The notes under the pieces are model-generated. The model was not told the origin of the DNA, searched no databases, and saw nothing but the letters and a program-made list of their open reading frames with translations. 64,000 nucleotides of DNA from Medicago truncatula (lineage: Eukaryota; Streptophyta; Magnoliopsida; Fabales; Fabaceae), in NCBI RefSeq assembly GCF_003473485.1, contig NC_053046.1, positions 41,253,832 through 41,317,831 of the forward strand, given 5' to 3'. Below, piece by piece: positions 13,022 through 24,153 of the stretch. Within the stretch, counting starts at the first letter, position 1. Every line of letters starts with the position of its first letter. Position numbers and translations under genes: made by a program.

Positions 13022-13932
13022 AGACTACATATATTATTATTGAACGAATCTAAAAAAATAAAATTTTATTTATAATATCATCAATCCGAAGATGTATATA
13101 TGCTAAATCCACCATAAAATCTAGCATACAGACCAAATTCTTTTAAGAAAAAATAAACAAAATAGAAATCAAATTACTTATATCTACTTTGTTGCTTCTT
13201 TATTTACAAAATATATCTTCTTTGATAATGAACTCTTAATTGATTGATGAATTAAATTATTGGTATTTTGTTAGTTGTGTGTTGGCTTGCTGCGCCGACA
13301 TATTTTAATGGTGAAGGGGGATGTACAACATGTTGCATTGCATTATTAATTCAACTGTTTGTTTTGACAAGAGCATTGTTAAATGTTAAACTTTAGGTTA
13401 GATTTGAGGTATGTACGTATGATTTTTGTGCTATGTCCACGCTTGTGTACACGTACCAAACAAAGATTCTGATGTTATGTATGAGTATGTACTGTATCTA
13501 AGACCAGAGACCCATCGGTACGTGTAATCACGCGCTAAAAAAACGTTGTTTTATTTACTTATGTTTTTCTGGTAGAATTTATTCTTTTATTTATCTTTTT
13601 TTGTCAAAATCCTTTTTTTTTTATCTAATTTGACGGCTTGTTGTCTCTTTTGTTTGTCAAAAAAAAAAAACCTATAGCTATAATAATTGCCTCTGCAAAA
13701 AAGAAAAACTATAGCTATATATTTCGTGAAAAAAAAAAACCATGGCTGTATAAGAATTTGAAGTGAATGAAATTCATGTATAGAGCTTTTATAAGTCACT
13801 TTATTAACAAAATTATCTCAAATTTTAAATCATTTTATAATATCAATAAAAGGTTCATGTTGTTTTTCTATCATATCATTTACTATTTATTTTTTAGAGA
13901 TATTAAATTAGACGAAAGAGTTCCTTACGAAA

Positions 13933-14145
13933 AGTAACGACGGTTCAATAAAACTTACTAACCATGGGAACAATGGTAAAACGTTGTACTTGAAGTAGAA
14001 GGAAACAAGAGAAATATTGTGTGAAAGAAACAAATATGTCAACATTTCTCATGGTTAGTAAGTTTTATTAACCGTCGTTACTTTCACACAAGAGAAATAT
14101 TGTGAGAAATGTTGACATATTTGTTTCTTTCACACAAAAGAAATA
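13933..14145. repeat. Two interleaved inverted repeats (A-B-A'-B')
   Basis: Arm A at 13933-13967 (AGTAACGACGGTT...CCATGG) has its inverse A' at 14050-14082. Arm B at 14010-14050 (GAAATATTGTGTGAAAG...ACATTTCTC) has its inverse B' at 14104-14145. Because B starts between A and A' while B' lies beyond A', the arms cross rather than nest. One-base differences only. I do not recognise a family; it may be a rearranged MITE. Confidence 0.75.
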
Positions 14146-14271
14146 TTGGGGGATAAATTTATGACTTTGTAAGGTTGCTTAATGTTCGAGATGCTTCAAA
14201 GCTATCACAAGCCTTAAATAATGTGTGGTTTGGTCACCTTAGAGTGTGAGAATATAGCTTGTTTTGATTCA

Positions 14272-14365
14272 GGGGCAGATTTACCACCCAGCTAGCCTGG
14301 GCACGCGCCCGGGCTCTATCCATACTCAGGGGCGGATCTCTTTAGGGATTCATGGAGCCATGGCA
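14272..14365. repeat. hAT-like terminus fragments (CAGGGGC...)
   Basis: CAGGGGCAGATTTACC at 14272 and CAGGGGCGGATCTC at 14330 resemble a CAGGGGCGGA end common on plant hAT-type elements. No partner end or 8-bp duplication was found. Weak call. Confidence 0.3.
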
Positions 14366-14723
14366 TCCATCACGTTTTCTATATATATATATAATATTGG
14401 GCAAAAATAAACCATAATTTCCCTCAGTTTTGGTGGAAAGGCATCTGTTCTAGAGGGAAGAAAGGATCGGGGTTGAGTAGTGGTATGGTTGTTATGAGGA
14501 AGGAGGGTAGCGGTTTGGTGGTTCACGAGGAGGCGAGGAAGACATTGGCTAGGAGGGAGGAGTCTGTGTTAAGCAATGGGTTAGTTTTTCACTATAAATT
14601 GTTTGTTAACTAGTACATTAAGATACTTGTAAAGAATGTTAAAATAATTTTTTTATTAAAAAATTCTTGACTTTTAAAAAGTTGTATATACAATTTTTCT
14701 ACACTTTTCAATAAAAAAAATTA

Positions 14724-14977
14724 CTCCCTCCGTCCTACAATAGATGACCTATTTGAAAATTTACAATTTTAACCTAACTTACTTTGACCATATTTTTCTA
14801 CTAATATACATAGATAAATAATATCATATAAGATGTCGTGAGATTCGTCTCGATGAGTATTTTCAAAATATCAAATTTTCATAATTTTTTCTAACATATT
14901 ATTCAAGATATTTAAGCTCAAAATTATACATTGGAATGCGTAATAGAGTCAACTGTGTCATTTATTAAGGGATGGAG
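14724..14977. mobile_element. Stowaway/Mariner-like MITE
   Basis: The 254-bp element starts CTCCCTCCGTCC and ends with the inverse type GGGATGGAG, flanked by TA on each side (14722-14723, 14978-14979). The interior is AT-rich without coding potential. The TIR sequence and TA target are those of Stowaway-like MITEs. Confidence 0.65.
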
Positions 14978-15160
14978 TATATTGATTTATTAATTAGTGC
15001 CTTGGAGCATTAGTTAACATTTTTTTGAGTTTGTATCTATATGGTATATGGTACGTGGAATCATCATCCAAGAAGCAACATGCGGTCAAAGAAAAAGACA
15101 AGAAGGTTGGACCCACCCACTAATGAAAATTGAGTCCCTCCTAGTGGTGAAGTGTAACAT

Positions 15161-17464
15161 TGATTCCTTTTCTCTTACTCTATAATAATCTTCTACTTTC
15201 CACTTTGATTTTTTTATTTTGCTTGCTTCCACTTCCACCAACAACTGCAGTTTTCAACTTTGTGATCCTCAGGTGTGTGTACCTATACTATTTATGCAAT
15301 ATCTATCATTTCCTCAGAATCTTCTCTTTATAGTTTACCAACTGTTTCATATTCCTCTCAAAAATAATGTTAGTATTTCTTTAGCTTCATGATTCTTGTA
15401 TTTTCAGCTGAATTTCATAATTCTTGTAGTTTATCATTTGGAACTGTCATTCCTAAATAAGCAAAGCATGTGCATGCAGTTCATTGTGTTTGATTCTGTT
15501 ATTATTCTTTTATTTTTTTTAGAGGAATTCTGTTATTATGCCATTACAGTATTTAATTTATCAAAATTTCAACCTGGTCTTGGATATGGAGATTTTTTCC
15601 TATTGATATTGAGAAGTGAAATTGAAGGCCATTTTATATATCTTTTTATAAAATTAATTTACTAGGACATGAAGAAGTTGGAAGAGAATGCTTGATATTT
15701 ACTGTCTTTGATGATTGATATGAAACAGAATCAACAGTCTAAGTAGCTTCCAAAAGAATGCAACAAGAAACTACCAACTGGACCCTCCAAGAGTAAGAGA
15801 TCCCTTTATTACTGATTTATTTATTTTCCATAGAAAATTAGGATGAATCATAAATGCAATTGTTTGAGAGTGAGGTATGCTTCTGACATGAAGAATAAAT
15901 TATTATGATTGGCATTTATTGATGCAATACAAGAGTTTGAATCATGAGAGTCTAATGAAAAAAAAAACACTCTATTTTCAAACAAAAAAGAAGAGCAAGA
16001 AACACCCTCCATTTTTTACTCCCTATTTCTCCTTGAACATCACCTATCACATTTATAATTCCTAAACTACAACAATGGAGAAAATAGAGAAGATCCTCTC
16101 TTAGAAATTAGAAGGGGTCGAATAGCAACTACCCAATTGTGGCCATAATATCATGGTTTAGTGCATGTTTGAGTTTGACAAAATTCACGACGAACCATAG
16201 TAATATTGAAAAAGTTACACTTTAGTAACAAAATCATAGCGCCGCATGGGTTTCAAACCTCATTGTAATAAAAAAAATATATCATAGCGTCGTTGTTATT
16301 TTGTCGAACTTACTTTATTTCCAAAGATGCATTTAGAGGTATCTTTGATGGCTTTGCAATCACATATTTTGACCACATTTGCTTACATTTAATATAAAGG
16401 TTCACAATGTGACACAACCACAATTTTGAACAAAAGTTATGTTACTTGAACACAAAATTTAGACATTGCACGTGACGCCATATAACTCGATCTCTATTTC
16501 TCACTTGCCTTTTCATCTTATACAATTTACACTTATACACGAACAATGGGACATTGTGTTTTTATCAATTTTGTGTCTGCAAGTAACATTTCTGTTAAAA
16601 CAAAGGACTTGAGTAATCCCCGTGAGCTTAGCTCAGTTGGTAGAGATATTACATCTTATATGCAGGGGCCGGAGTTCGTACTCGGAATACTCCACTTCTC
16701 CACAATTAAATTGTGTGAGCTCTAGCCACTAGGTGAATAAGTGGGGTGTCTAGGGTTCGAGTGCTAGCTCCCGCATATATAATGCAATGTCCTTGAGTTA
16801 AGTTGACGGTAACATATTTGATACATATGTTGTCCTGATCTGATCTGTTTGAAAAGAGAAGGCAATACTCAGAGTTTTAGTGTACGTTTGATAAATGGTG
16901 AGCTTACTTAGCTGGTTCTAAATATTTTTAGAAAGAAATAAAATTTATAAGATGAAGAGATTCAAAATAAAATACTTGTGTCCGGGCTGCCAATAAGGTT
17001 GAAGATACTAATGAGAATTGTTGGGAATATTATTTGCTTGAGTTTATGGGAACAAACAATAATATCTTCGAGGGATTAGTCTCTACAGTTGTGCGTAGAG
17101 AATACTTAATTAAGAAAAAAAGAATAGTAATATCCTACATAACTAGTGGAGTGACGACATAATATTATTTGAGGACTGCAAAGAAAAGAAAAAAGGGATG
17201 ATGATTTTTTCATGACATGTTAATTTATTGGAGTTCCAACATATAAAATGAACTTTGTTTTATTAAATTCAAAAAATGAACTTTGTTGTAATTTTTGTTT
17301 TTTCTATGTATGGTTTTGAAACTAAAAATGAAAGCATAAATTTCAAATAATGTGAAAGAAACATTTACCAGATTGTTTGAGCATTATTGTTGTATTATAG
17401 GGATGTAAGCTCAAGAACCAATCGAGCACTTATGAGCCATAGATCCTCATTTCATGGATTATGA
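15161..17464 (+). other. Candidate spliced transcript with a 32-codon ORF (unproven)
   Basis: Splice-like signals line up: a possible leader ending CCTCAG|GTGTGT at 15272, an exon 15729-15792 ending CCAAGA|GTAAGA, and an exon from 17401 after TATTATAG. Joining 15758-15792 to 17401-17464 gives an uninterrupted 32-residue reading starting MQQETTNWTLQE and continuing DVSSRTNRAL. The same frame beyond its stop has acidic protein-like runs (DDVFMDFDEAS, DDVFTDFDDQ) in two tandem 45-bp units. I do not recognise it. It may be a decayed gene or chance. Confidence 0.25.
16616..16812. mobile_element. Tail-to-tail pair of SINE copies
   Basis: 16616-16733 is a plus-strand SINE: CGTGAGCTTAGCTCAGTTGG head, B-box, CACTTCTCCACAATTAAATT body, and CTCTAGCCACTAGGT end. 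It is followed at once by a minus-strand copy, 16734-16812, reading on the reverse strand AACTCAAGGACATTGCA, B-box CACTCGAACCC and CACTTATTCAC. The two bodies meet without A tails between them. Confidence 0.75.
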
Positions 17465-17465
17465 C

Positions 17466-17555
17466 CTTCCGTTGATTGAATTGATGATGTATTTATGGAT
17501 TTTGATGAAGCTTCCAATGATTGAATTGATGATGTATTTACGGATTTTGATGATC
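17466..17555. repeat. Tandem duplication, 45-bp unit
   Basis: CTTCCGTTGATTGAATTG at 17466 and CTTCCAATGATTGAATTG at 17511 start two adjacent 45-bp copies that both run to GGATTTTGATGA, with four or so differences. 45 is a multiple of three, as expected if the segment was once coding. Confidence 0.8.
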
Positions 17556-17959
17556 AGTCTTTATCTATAAATTCATTTGACACATTTTTTTAATAGATAC
17601 TTTGAGGAGTAAAAGATTAGTATTGCATTTTCATTGTTCAAAGACAAAGAGGTAAAAAGAAGAAGGAACAAAAGTTACCCTGTATATATACAACACAAAC
17701 ACAGCACAAATAGGAAGAAACTATAGTATGAACTATAATGGTCGTACTGTACAGAGTACGGATTCCCCTTTTGTTTCCCACATTCTCTTTACTGTGTGTG
17801 TATTCCTCACTTTTCACATTGCCCTTCCACTATTCTGTACTCTTATTTGCATTGCCACATTGGAGTTTACTTTTGCAAAAATAGAATGGTAATACTAAGG
17901 TTTAGATGTCATGCTAAAGTTTAGACTATAAATGATGATAAACCCGACACTTATTAACG

Positions 17960-18211
17960 TTAGCGCCTAACTTGGTAATGCATTCTTTGAATCAACACTT
18001 AGAGTTAGAGGTAAGAGTAACACATAAAGGGACCATCAGGGTATACCTTCTTTACTTGACGGGCACCAATCTCTTCACATACAAGAGTGTTACATATGTT
18101 GATCTATACGTGGAGTATTTGCGCGATTTGAAGATGGTTAATGAATTCTCCTGGGGGGATGGCTCCCTTGGCCCACTTGTATACAAAGTTGAACAAGGCC
18201 TTCTAATCTAA
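17960..18211 (+). pseudogene. Plant mobile domain (PMD) fragment
   Basis: The reading has VYLLYLTGTNLFTYKS then YVEYLRDLKMVNEFSWGDG, matching the spacing of the plant mobile domain (aminotransferase-like, PF10536 type) seen in transposon-derived and MAIL-type proteins. Only about 80 residues remain, with no flanking domain. It is a fragment, probably transposon debris. Confidence 0.55.
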
Positions 18212-18430
18212 GACGAAGTAGCTGTCTGGTTTCTATACACTACTTCAAGTAAAATAAGCATACAACTATTTATGTAATTGTTAAAAATGTTATATCCAAT
18301 GTTAATTACCGATTATTACTCCTTCCGTTTCTAAATACATGTCGCAGTCAAAGACGTTACGCATACCAAATTTTCCAATAGAACAATATAAATTGAATCT
18401 TCATTTGATTTTATAATTCGAAACAAGACC
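18212..18430. other. Intergenic, with a solo Stowaway-like end
   Basis: TACTCCTTCCGTTTCTAAA at about 18316 looks like one terminus of a Stowaway-type MITE, but no matching second end was found. Nothing else seen. Confidence 0.4.
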
Positions 18431-18723
18431 TAAATAGGACGGGGACTTGGGTTTAACCATTTCCGAAGTTCCTTGACCAAGTTCTTTCTAAGGATGTTTA
18501 TGTTTACATCATTACCTGACTTGAGGCTTATCAGTTGCACCGTGCCTTCTTTTATTTCCCGTTCACCAACCAGTATCATCCAAGGGATTCTTGATACTTT
18601 TGCATAATCAAAGAGCTTTGATCATCTTTTGTGGACCAAGAACTCTGCTTTCACCCCATCACCCTACAGTTCACCAACTAGCTTTGCAGCTAGTGGTACG
18701 TCATTCCCTAATATGCTCACTAG

Positions 18724-19292
18724 TAGGGTTGGGAATAGGCCAGGCCAGGCCAGGCTTTGATAGGCCTGAGCCTGGCCTACGAAATAAATCACAAGCCTGA
18801 GCCTGGCCTATGGCCTATCATAGGCCGTTTTTCTAGGCCTGGCCTGGTCTATTTAAAAGCCTGGATTGGCCTGAAAGCCTACTTACAGGCCTACTTCACA
18901 TTAAGGCCATCAAATAGTTCATTTGACCTACTAAATAGGTTAAACTTATCTTAAAGTCTACTTAAAAAGCCTATTTCACTACAAGTAAATTTCAACTAGA
19001 TTAAAGCATACATAAAAGCCTATAACAACAAAACCTATTAAGGGACTAATAGATAGAGAAAAAGATGTTTATACTTTTAATATATGCAATTATTTTAATA
19101 TAAAAAAAATATTTTTTAATAAATAAGTATTAATAGGCCGGCCTATTAGGCTTAACAGTCTTTTTTTGAAGCCTAAGCCTGGCCTATTTAACTGAACATG
19201 CTTTTTAAAAAGCCTAAGCCTATCTACTAAACAGTCCAGGCCAGGCCAGGCCGTAGGCCCCTGTAGGCTGGCCTGGCCTATTCCCAACCCTA
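18724..19292. mobile_element. Non-autonomous hAT element with perfect 8-bp target duplication
   Basis: The 569-bp element has ends TAGGGTTGGGAATAGGCC and the exact inverse, flanked by CTCACTAG at 18716-18723 and 19293-19300. An 8-bp duplication is the hAT mark. The subterminal regions are rich in AGGCC/GGCCT repeats (AGGCCTGAGCCTGGCCT and variants). No transposase is encoded. It interrupts the HisRS exon between TEV and LVS. The perfect duplication and matching ends suggest a fairly recent insertion. Confidence 0.92.
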
Positions 19293-19454
19293 CTCACTAG
19301 GACTTCTGTCTTGGTTGGTCGAGCCATCTAATAAAAACAACCAAGTATATGTTTAGTTGAGCTTCTAAATCTTTAAACATGAGTTACCAAGGGTGAATCA
19401 CAGTTACTAATGCATTTTTTAACTTGAAACGCAGAAGCTCTAAGAGCATCTAGA

Positions 19455-21728
19455 TTTCATGCGTCTGGGAACTACAAACGCATAACCCTTTTACTTTAGC
19501 GGAAATTGAGAAGGTGGTTAGAGAGAGTGATGGTAGTAAGAGCCCGGGTCCGGATGGTTTCAATTTTGCGTTTGTTAAGGAGTTTTGGTATTTGATCAAA
19601 CATGAGGTAAGAATAATGTTTGACCAATTTCATGCGAATGAGGTGTTACCAAAAAGTATGTTGGCGTATTTTGTGACTTTAATTCCGAAGGTTTCTTCCC
19701 CTTTAGAGTTAAAGGATTTTAGGTCGATTTCCTTGCTAGGATGTCTTTATAAGCTTCTTGCTAAGGTTCTAGCAAGGAGGTTGGTGGGAGTTATGAATTC
19801 TATAATTTCTCCTTCACAATCGGCTTTCCTTAAAGGGAGAAATTTGGTGGATGGGGTGTTGGTTGTGAATGAATTGGTTGATTATGCGAAGAGAGCTAAA
19901 AAGGAGTGTTTGATTTTTAAGGTGGACTTTGAGAAAGCATATGACTCCGTCGATTGGGGATTTTTGGTGTATATGATGCGGAGGGTGGGAATGTGTGAGA
20001 AGTGGGTGGCGTGGATGAGGGCTTGTGTGTGTGGTGGTTCTATGTCCGTGCTTGTGAATGGGAGCCCAACGGAGGAAATTAATATTCACCGTGGTCTTAA
20101 GCAAGGGGATCCTTTAGCTCCTTTCTTGTTCCTTTTGGTTGCGGAGGGTTTTAGTGGATTGATGAGGGGAGCTTTGGAGGCTAATTTGTTTGAAGGTTTT
20201 GAAGTTAGTGAACATGGCTTGGCTATCTCCCATTTACAATATGCCGATGATACTCTTTGTATTGGAAAAGCAACGGTGGAGAACCTTTGGGCAATGAAAT
20301 CAATCCTCCGGGGTTTTGAAATGGTCTCGGGTTTGAAGATTAATTTTCTTAAGAGCTCGTTGATCGGGGTGAATGTGAGGGAAGACTTTATGGATATGGC
20401 TTGTGACTTTTTAAGTTGTAGTAAGGGGAAACTTCTGTTCTTGTATTTGGGTTTGCCGGTTGGGGCTAATGGGAGGAGTATGTCAACTTGGGAAAGCTTA
20501 AATAGGAAGTTGAATACGTGGGGGCATAAATATATTAGCTTTGGTGGGAGAATTGTTCTTTTGAATTCGGTACTTAATTCGATTCTGATATTTTATTTGA
20601 CTTTTTTAAGGCTGCCGGTGAAGGTTTGGAAGAGGATGGTTCGAATTCAAAGAGAATTCCTGTGGAGAGGTGTGGGAAGGGGGAAAAAGATTAATTGGGT
20701 GAAGTGGCCAACGGTGTGTCAAAGTAAGAGGAAAGGTGGGTTGGGTGTGAAGGATATCCGGGTTATGAATGTGAGTCTCTTGGCTAAGTGGCGTTGGAGG
20801 TTGCTTGATGGGGAGAATTCGTTGTGGAAGGAGGTGCTTGAGGAGAAATATGGGCCGTGTGTGGGGGTGGTATTGGAAGGGAGTAACTACTCTTGGCCTA
20901 GGTACTCATCGTTATGGTGGAAGGAGTTGTTGAAGATAGGCGATTTTGGGACTAGTGGTTGGTTTAATGCAGAGGTTGTGCGTAAGGTGGGGAACGGGTT
21001 GAATACTAGTTTTTGGAATGTGAAGTGGAGGGGAGAAAGTTGTTTTAGGACAAAATATCCCCGGCTCTTTATGATTTCAATCCAAAAGGATGCTACGGTA
21101 GGGGAGGTGGGGGTGGAGACGGAGGGAGGTAGGGAGTGGGTGTTTAGGTGGAGAAGAAACCTTTTTGTGTGGGAGGAGGAGTTACTTTTAAGTCTTATTG
21201 AGGATTTAGAAGGTATGACTTGGTCCATTTCGGAGGATGAGTGGAGATGGAGTCTTGATGAGACGGGTGTTTTTTCGGTGAAGTCGGCTTATGAGAAATT
21301 GATTGGTTTGGTGGAGTCAGAAGAGGTGTGGGGGGCGGAGGAGTTTAGGGTGTTTGAGAACCTTTGGAAGAGTCCGACCCCGTCGAAAGTAGTGGCTTTG
21401 GCTTGGAAGGTGTTGATTAATCGTGTTCCTACTAAGGTAAACTTAGCCTTGAGGAATGTTTTGAATCCGGAAGAGTCAACATCGTGTGTTATGTGCAATG
21501 GAGTGGAAGAATCGTCAACCCACCTCTTTTTGCATCGAGTTTGGTGTGGTCTAAGTTGATGTTGTGGTTAGATTATCACTTTCTAATCCCTCCAAACCTC
21601 TTTGTCCATTGGGAGGGTTGGAGTAGAAGGGGGTGGAATAAAAATAGGTTGAGAGGTTGGTGGATGATTTGGAACACAACCATTTGGGTATTGTGGAAAG
21701 CTAGGAATGATAAAATTTTTAATGAAAT
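19455..21728 (+). mobile_element. L1-type LINE fragment with open reverse transcriptase
   Basis: A long open frame, about 19481-21559, encodes the reverse transcriptase half of a plant L1-type LINE: KSPGPDGFNF, LIPKV, FEKAYDSVDW, GLKQGDPLAPFLF, the catalytic YADD in LQYADDTLCIG, LGLPVGANGRS, and a zf-RVT domain (PTPSKVVALAWK). After the stop at 21559 the coding sense continues in another frame (WWMIWNTTIWVLWKARNDKI) and is cut at 21728 by HisRS sequence. The endonuclease upstream and the 3' end downstream are both missing. No A tail or target duplication was found. It sits where a HisRS exon should be. Confidence 0.88.
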
Positions 21729-24153
21729 AAACATCCCTATCAGGTTATCATATCGACCACCAGCAGCAATTGAACCAACCTGTGTATAAACCATAAAGCA
21801 GAAGATAATGCATTGTGACCCTCAAAGGATGAAGGGACTACAGAAGAAACATTTTAGAATGGAGAGAAGATAAAAGACATGAGAATCACCTGAGCACCCC
21901 CTTTGAAAACAGCTTCAAATATAACTCCAGTATAATAATCAAGACCTCTGGCAAGACTCAAGTCAAAAACCACCTTATCAAGGCGATTTGAATTATCCAG
22001 AGCTTTAAATAGAATTTCCAGGTCATTCAATGCATCAACAGATCCAGCATTTTCTAAGAAAGGACTGCTATCTTGTTTCAGTTTTGATAATACTGTTAAA
22101 GGGTGTCCTTTTTCTTTAACAAAAGTTCCGATTCTGTCAGCTGTCTCGGCACTTAATCCTTTCTCTTCCACCTACAACATAAAAGTCAGTACAAACCACA
22201 TTACAAAATCATGGCATTACAAAAAATAGCTTCCTGATTTTAACAGTTTAGAACGAATAGAAAATGTATCTGCGCAGTAATTAAGTAACCAGTGACGCAG
22301 TGTTTGCATCCTCAATAAATCATGCAACTATATTTATACCAAAAGAATGCAAAGGCACCAACTAGAATTCCATGGCTAAACCAAACTATTTCTCATTGAT
22401 AAGCATAAACTATGAGTATTTAGAAAATAAATATAAAATAAATTCAAAACGTGCAAGCCAAGAACAGTTAAAGCACAACAAAATTGGTCCGCTCAATCAT
22501 AATAAAAATTATTATAAAGGAAATACTAGAAACAAACAACATATGCCCTAACCATTTATTTTCTTATCTGTTCGAATGAATGTTTGTCTAACTTGTCAAT
22601 ACTTGAACATATAGTTCTAAACTTTGCAGGAGGTACTCCACATATTTGCATCATGCCATCCAGTAACTTTCTATGATTTAACTTTATCTGCGAAACAAAA
22701 AAATTACAACAGAAGAAAGATAGTAAGGAAACACACACAATGATCTGAATACATTATTGAATATGAAATTTAACCACTAAATTGGAAAACTACAGTGAAT
22801 CACCAGACACATTCAAATGAATGATATTGTAAGGTTAAATTATAGCAAATAATATGTTATGAGCAAACCAGTCACACTAAACAAGATCATTGAAAGATCA
22901 CATCAGATAACAATGGCTTGATAGCAAGGTTAAACTGTAGCGCATGAGATAGGTTGATTAAAATCAAATAGATTTAGCACGACATTGCAAAAACTCATCA
23001 ATCAGCAGGTAGTTTGATGACCTGATGTTAATAACCGCTCGCCAAAATACGTTTAGACTGACCATGAAAATAACAGTTATGGAAATATCAAATCATGAAC
23101 TCAGTAAACAGTCTAATTAAATAATTCTACAATACTTTTTGAAGCAGGAATGTTATAAAAATTTACCTCAAAATCCCCAATGTTGAGCTCATCAAGCAAT
23201 TCAGTCAAAATTCTAACAACCTCAAAATCTGGAGCCATTTTTTCATATGAACCAGCAATATCAAAGTCACATTGATAAAATTCACGGTATCTTCCTTTAG
23301 ACGGGTTGTCCCTTCTGTACCTCAAAGAACATAGCTCCCCACCCTGTCAACTGTCCCAATGTTCTTAAAATCAACTCAACTAGTGAAGAAGTGAATAAGC
23401 AATAATACCTGATCAGCAAGATCATAAATCAACTTTGAGTCTTCTCCATATTTTCCCATGAGAGTTTCTCGCAATTCAAAGACAGGTGTATCCAAGACTG
23501 TGGCGCCGTGCCTCTCAAAAATTTCTTCTATTACTGAAAATACTTTCTTTCGAATGGTCATTTGTTCTTTAGCAAAATCACGCACGTGTCCCCTAATATT
23601 GTCACATTATGATACTCAAGGTAAGACTACCAACAATTGCATCCCAAAATATGCACCCTTTAAATGCCTCAAAATATAAGTTTAATTAAAAGGAACAACA
23701 GTTCCACATTACATGATGTTATGATTGGATTATTTTATGCATGATTAATGATTAATAGTAACAGCTTGAGAAAATTCCTTGAAACATGATTTTAACAATG
23801 AAAGTTATCACTCTTGTGTTACTGTAAGATCAGATTATAACTTGTCAAACTCGAGAGTCTATGTAAACTATATGTGAGGCCTCCGTAGGCTCGACTCATA
23901 AGCGTACCTACCTAATACATAATTACATTCAAGTACAATACAATACATATACCATTAACATAAAAAAATTCTACATTCAAATGCATTTGATAGATACATC
24001 ATCAATTAAAATGTTCAAACATAGTTTATATTTGCCTACAAAAACTTATAAAATTTAACAGAACAATAAGTCAATAACATGCCTTACAGCATAAGTAACA
24101 TAAGAAAGTTTATCTTATTATTATAAATAAAAGAATCCAATGAAATTACCTTA

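Larger units (their letters stand above)
18431..23592 (-). pseudogene. Histidyl-tRNA synthetase pseudogene (cytosolic type), transposon-riddled
   Basis: Recognisable exons in order: 23592..23409 ([13 protein letters not shown], ...[14 protein letters not shown]), 23343..23167 (GGELCSLRY...[13 protein letters not shown]), 22687..22553 ([18 protein letters not shown]), 22171..21890 (SLARGLDYYTGVIFEAV), 21779..21729 (AAGGRYDNLIGMF), then 19327..19293 plus 18723..18431 (RPTKTEV; VKAEFLVHKR; IPWMILVGEREIKEG). The functional enzyme charges tRNA-His. Lesions: a 4-bp CGTG duplication near 23583 that shifts frame; LRY joined directly to RRDNP, losing about 26 codons including the DLTVPFARY region; GAA to TAA at the end of the 22687 exon; the exon after GMF replaced by a LINE; a hAT inside the last coding part; and TAG and TGA codons in the anticodon-binding domain. 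An ATG at 25253 (MSRRLPKIS) could be its first exon but is not typical of HisRS. Confidence 0.9.

Noticed and set aside
15161-17900. A microRNA precursor in the non-coding stretch
   Set aside because: I scanned by eye for common conserved plant miRNA sequences (for example 156, 160, 166, 167, 172, 319, 390, 396) and saw none. This was not exhaustive.
19814-21498. Three minus-strand ORFs of 69-113 codons
   Set aside because: They lie opposite the LINE reverse transcriptase frame and have no features of their own.
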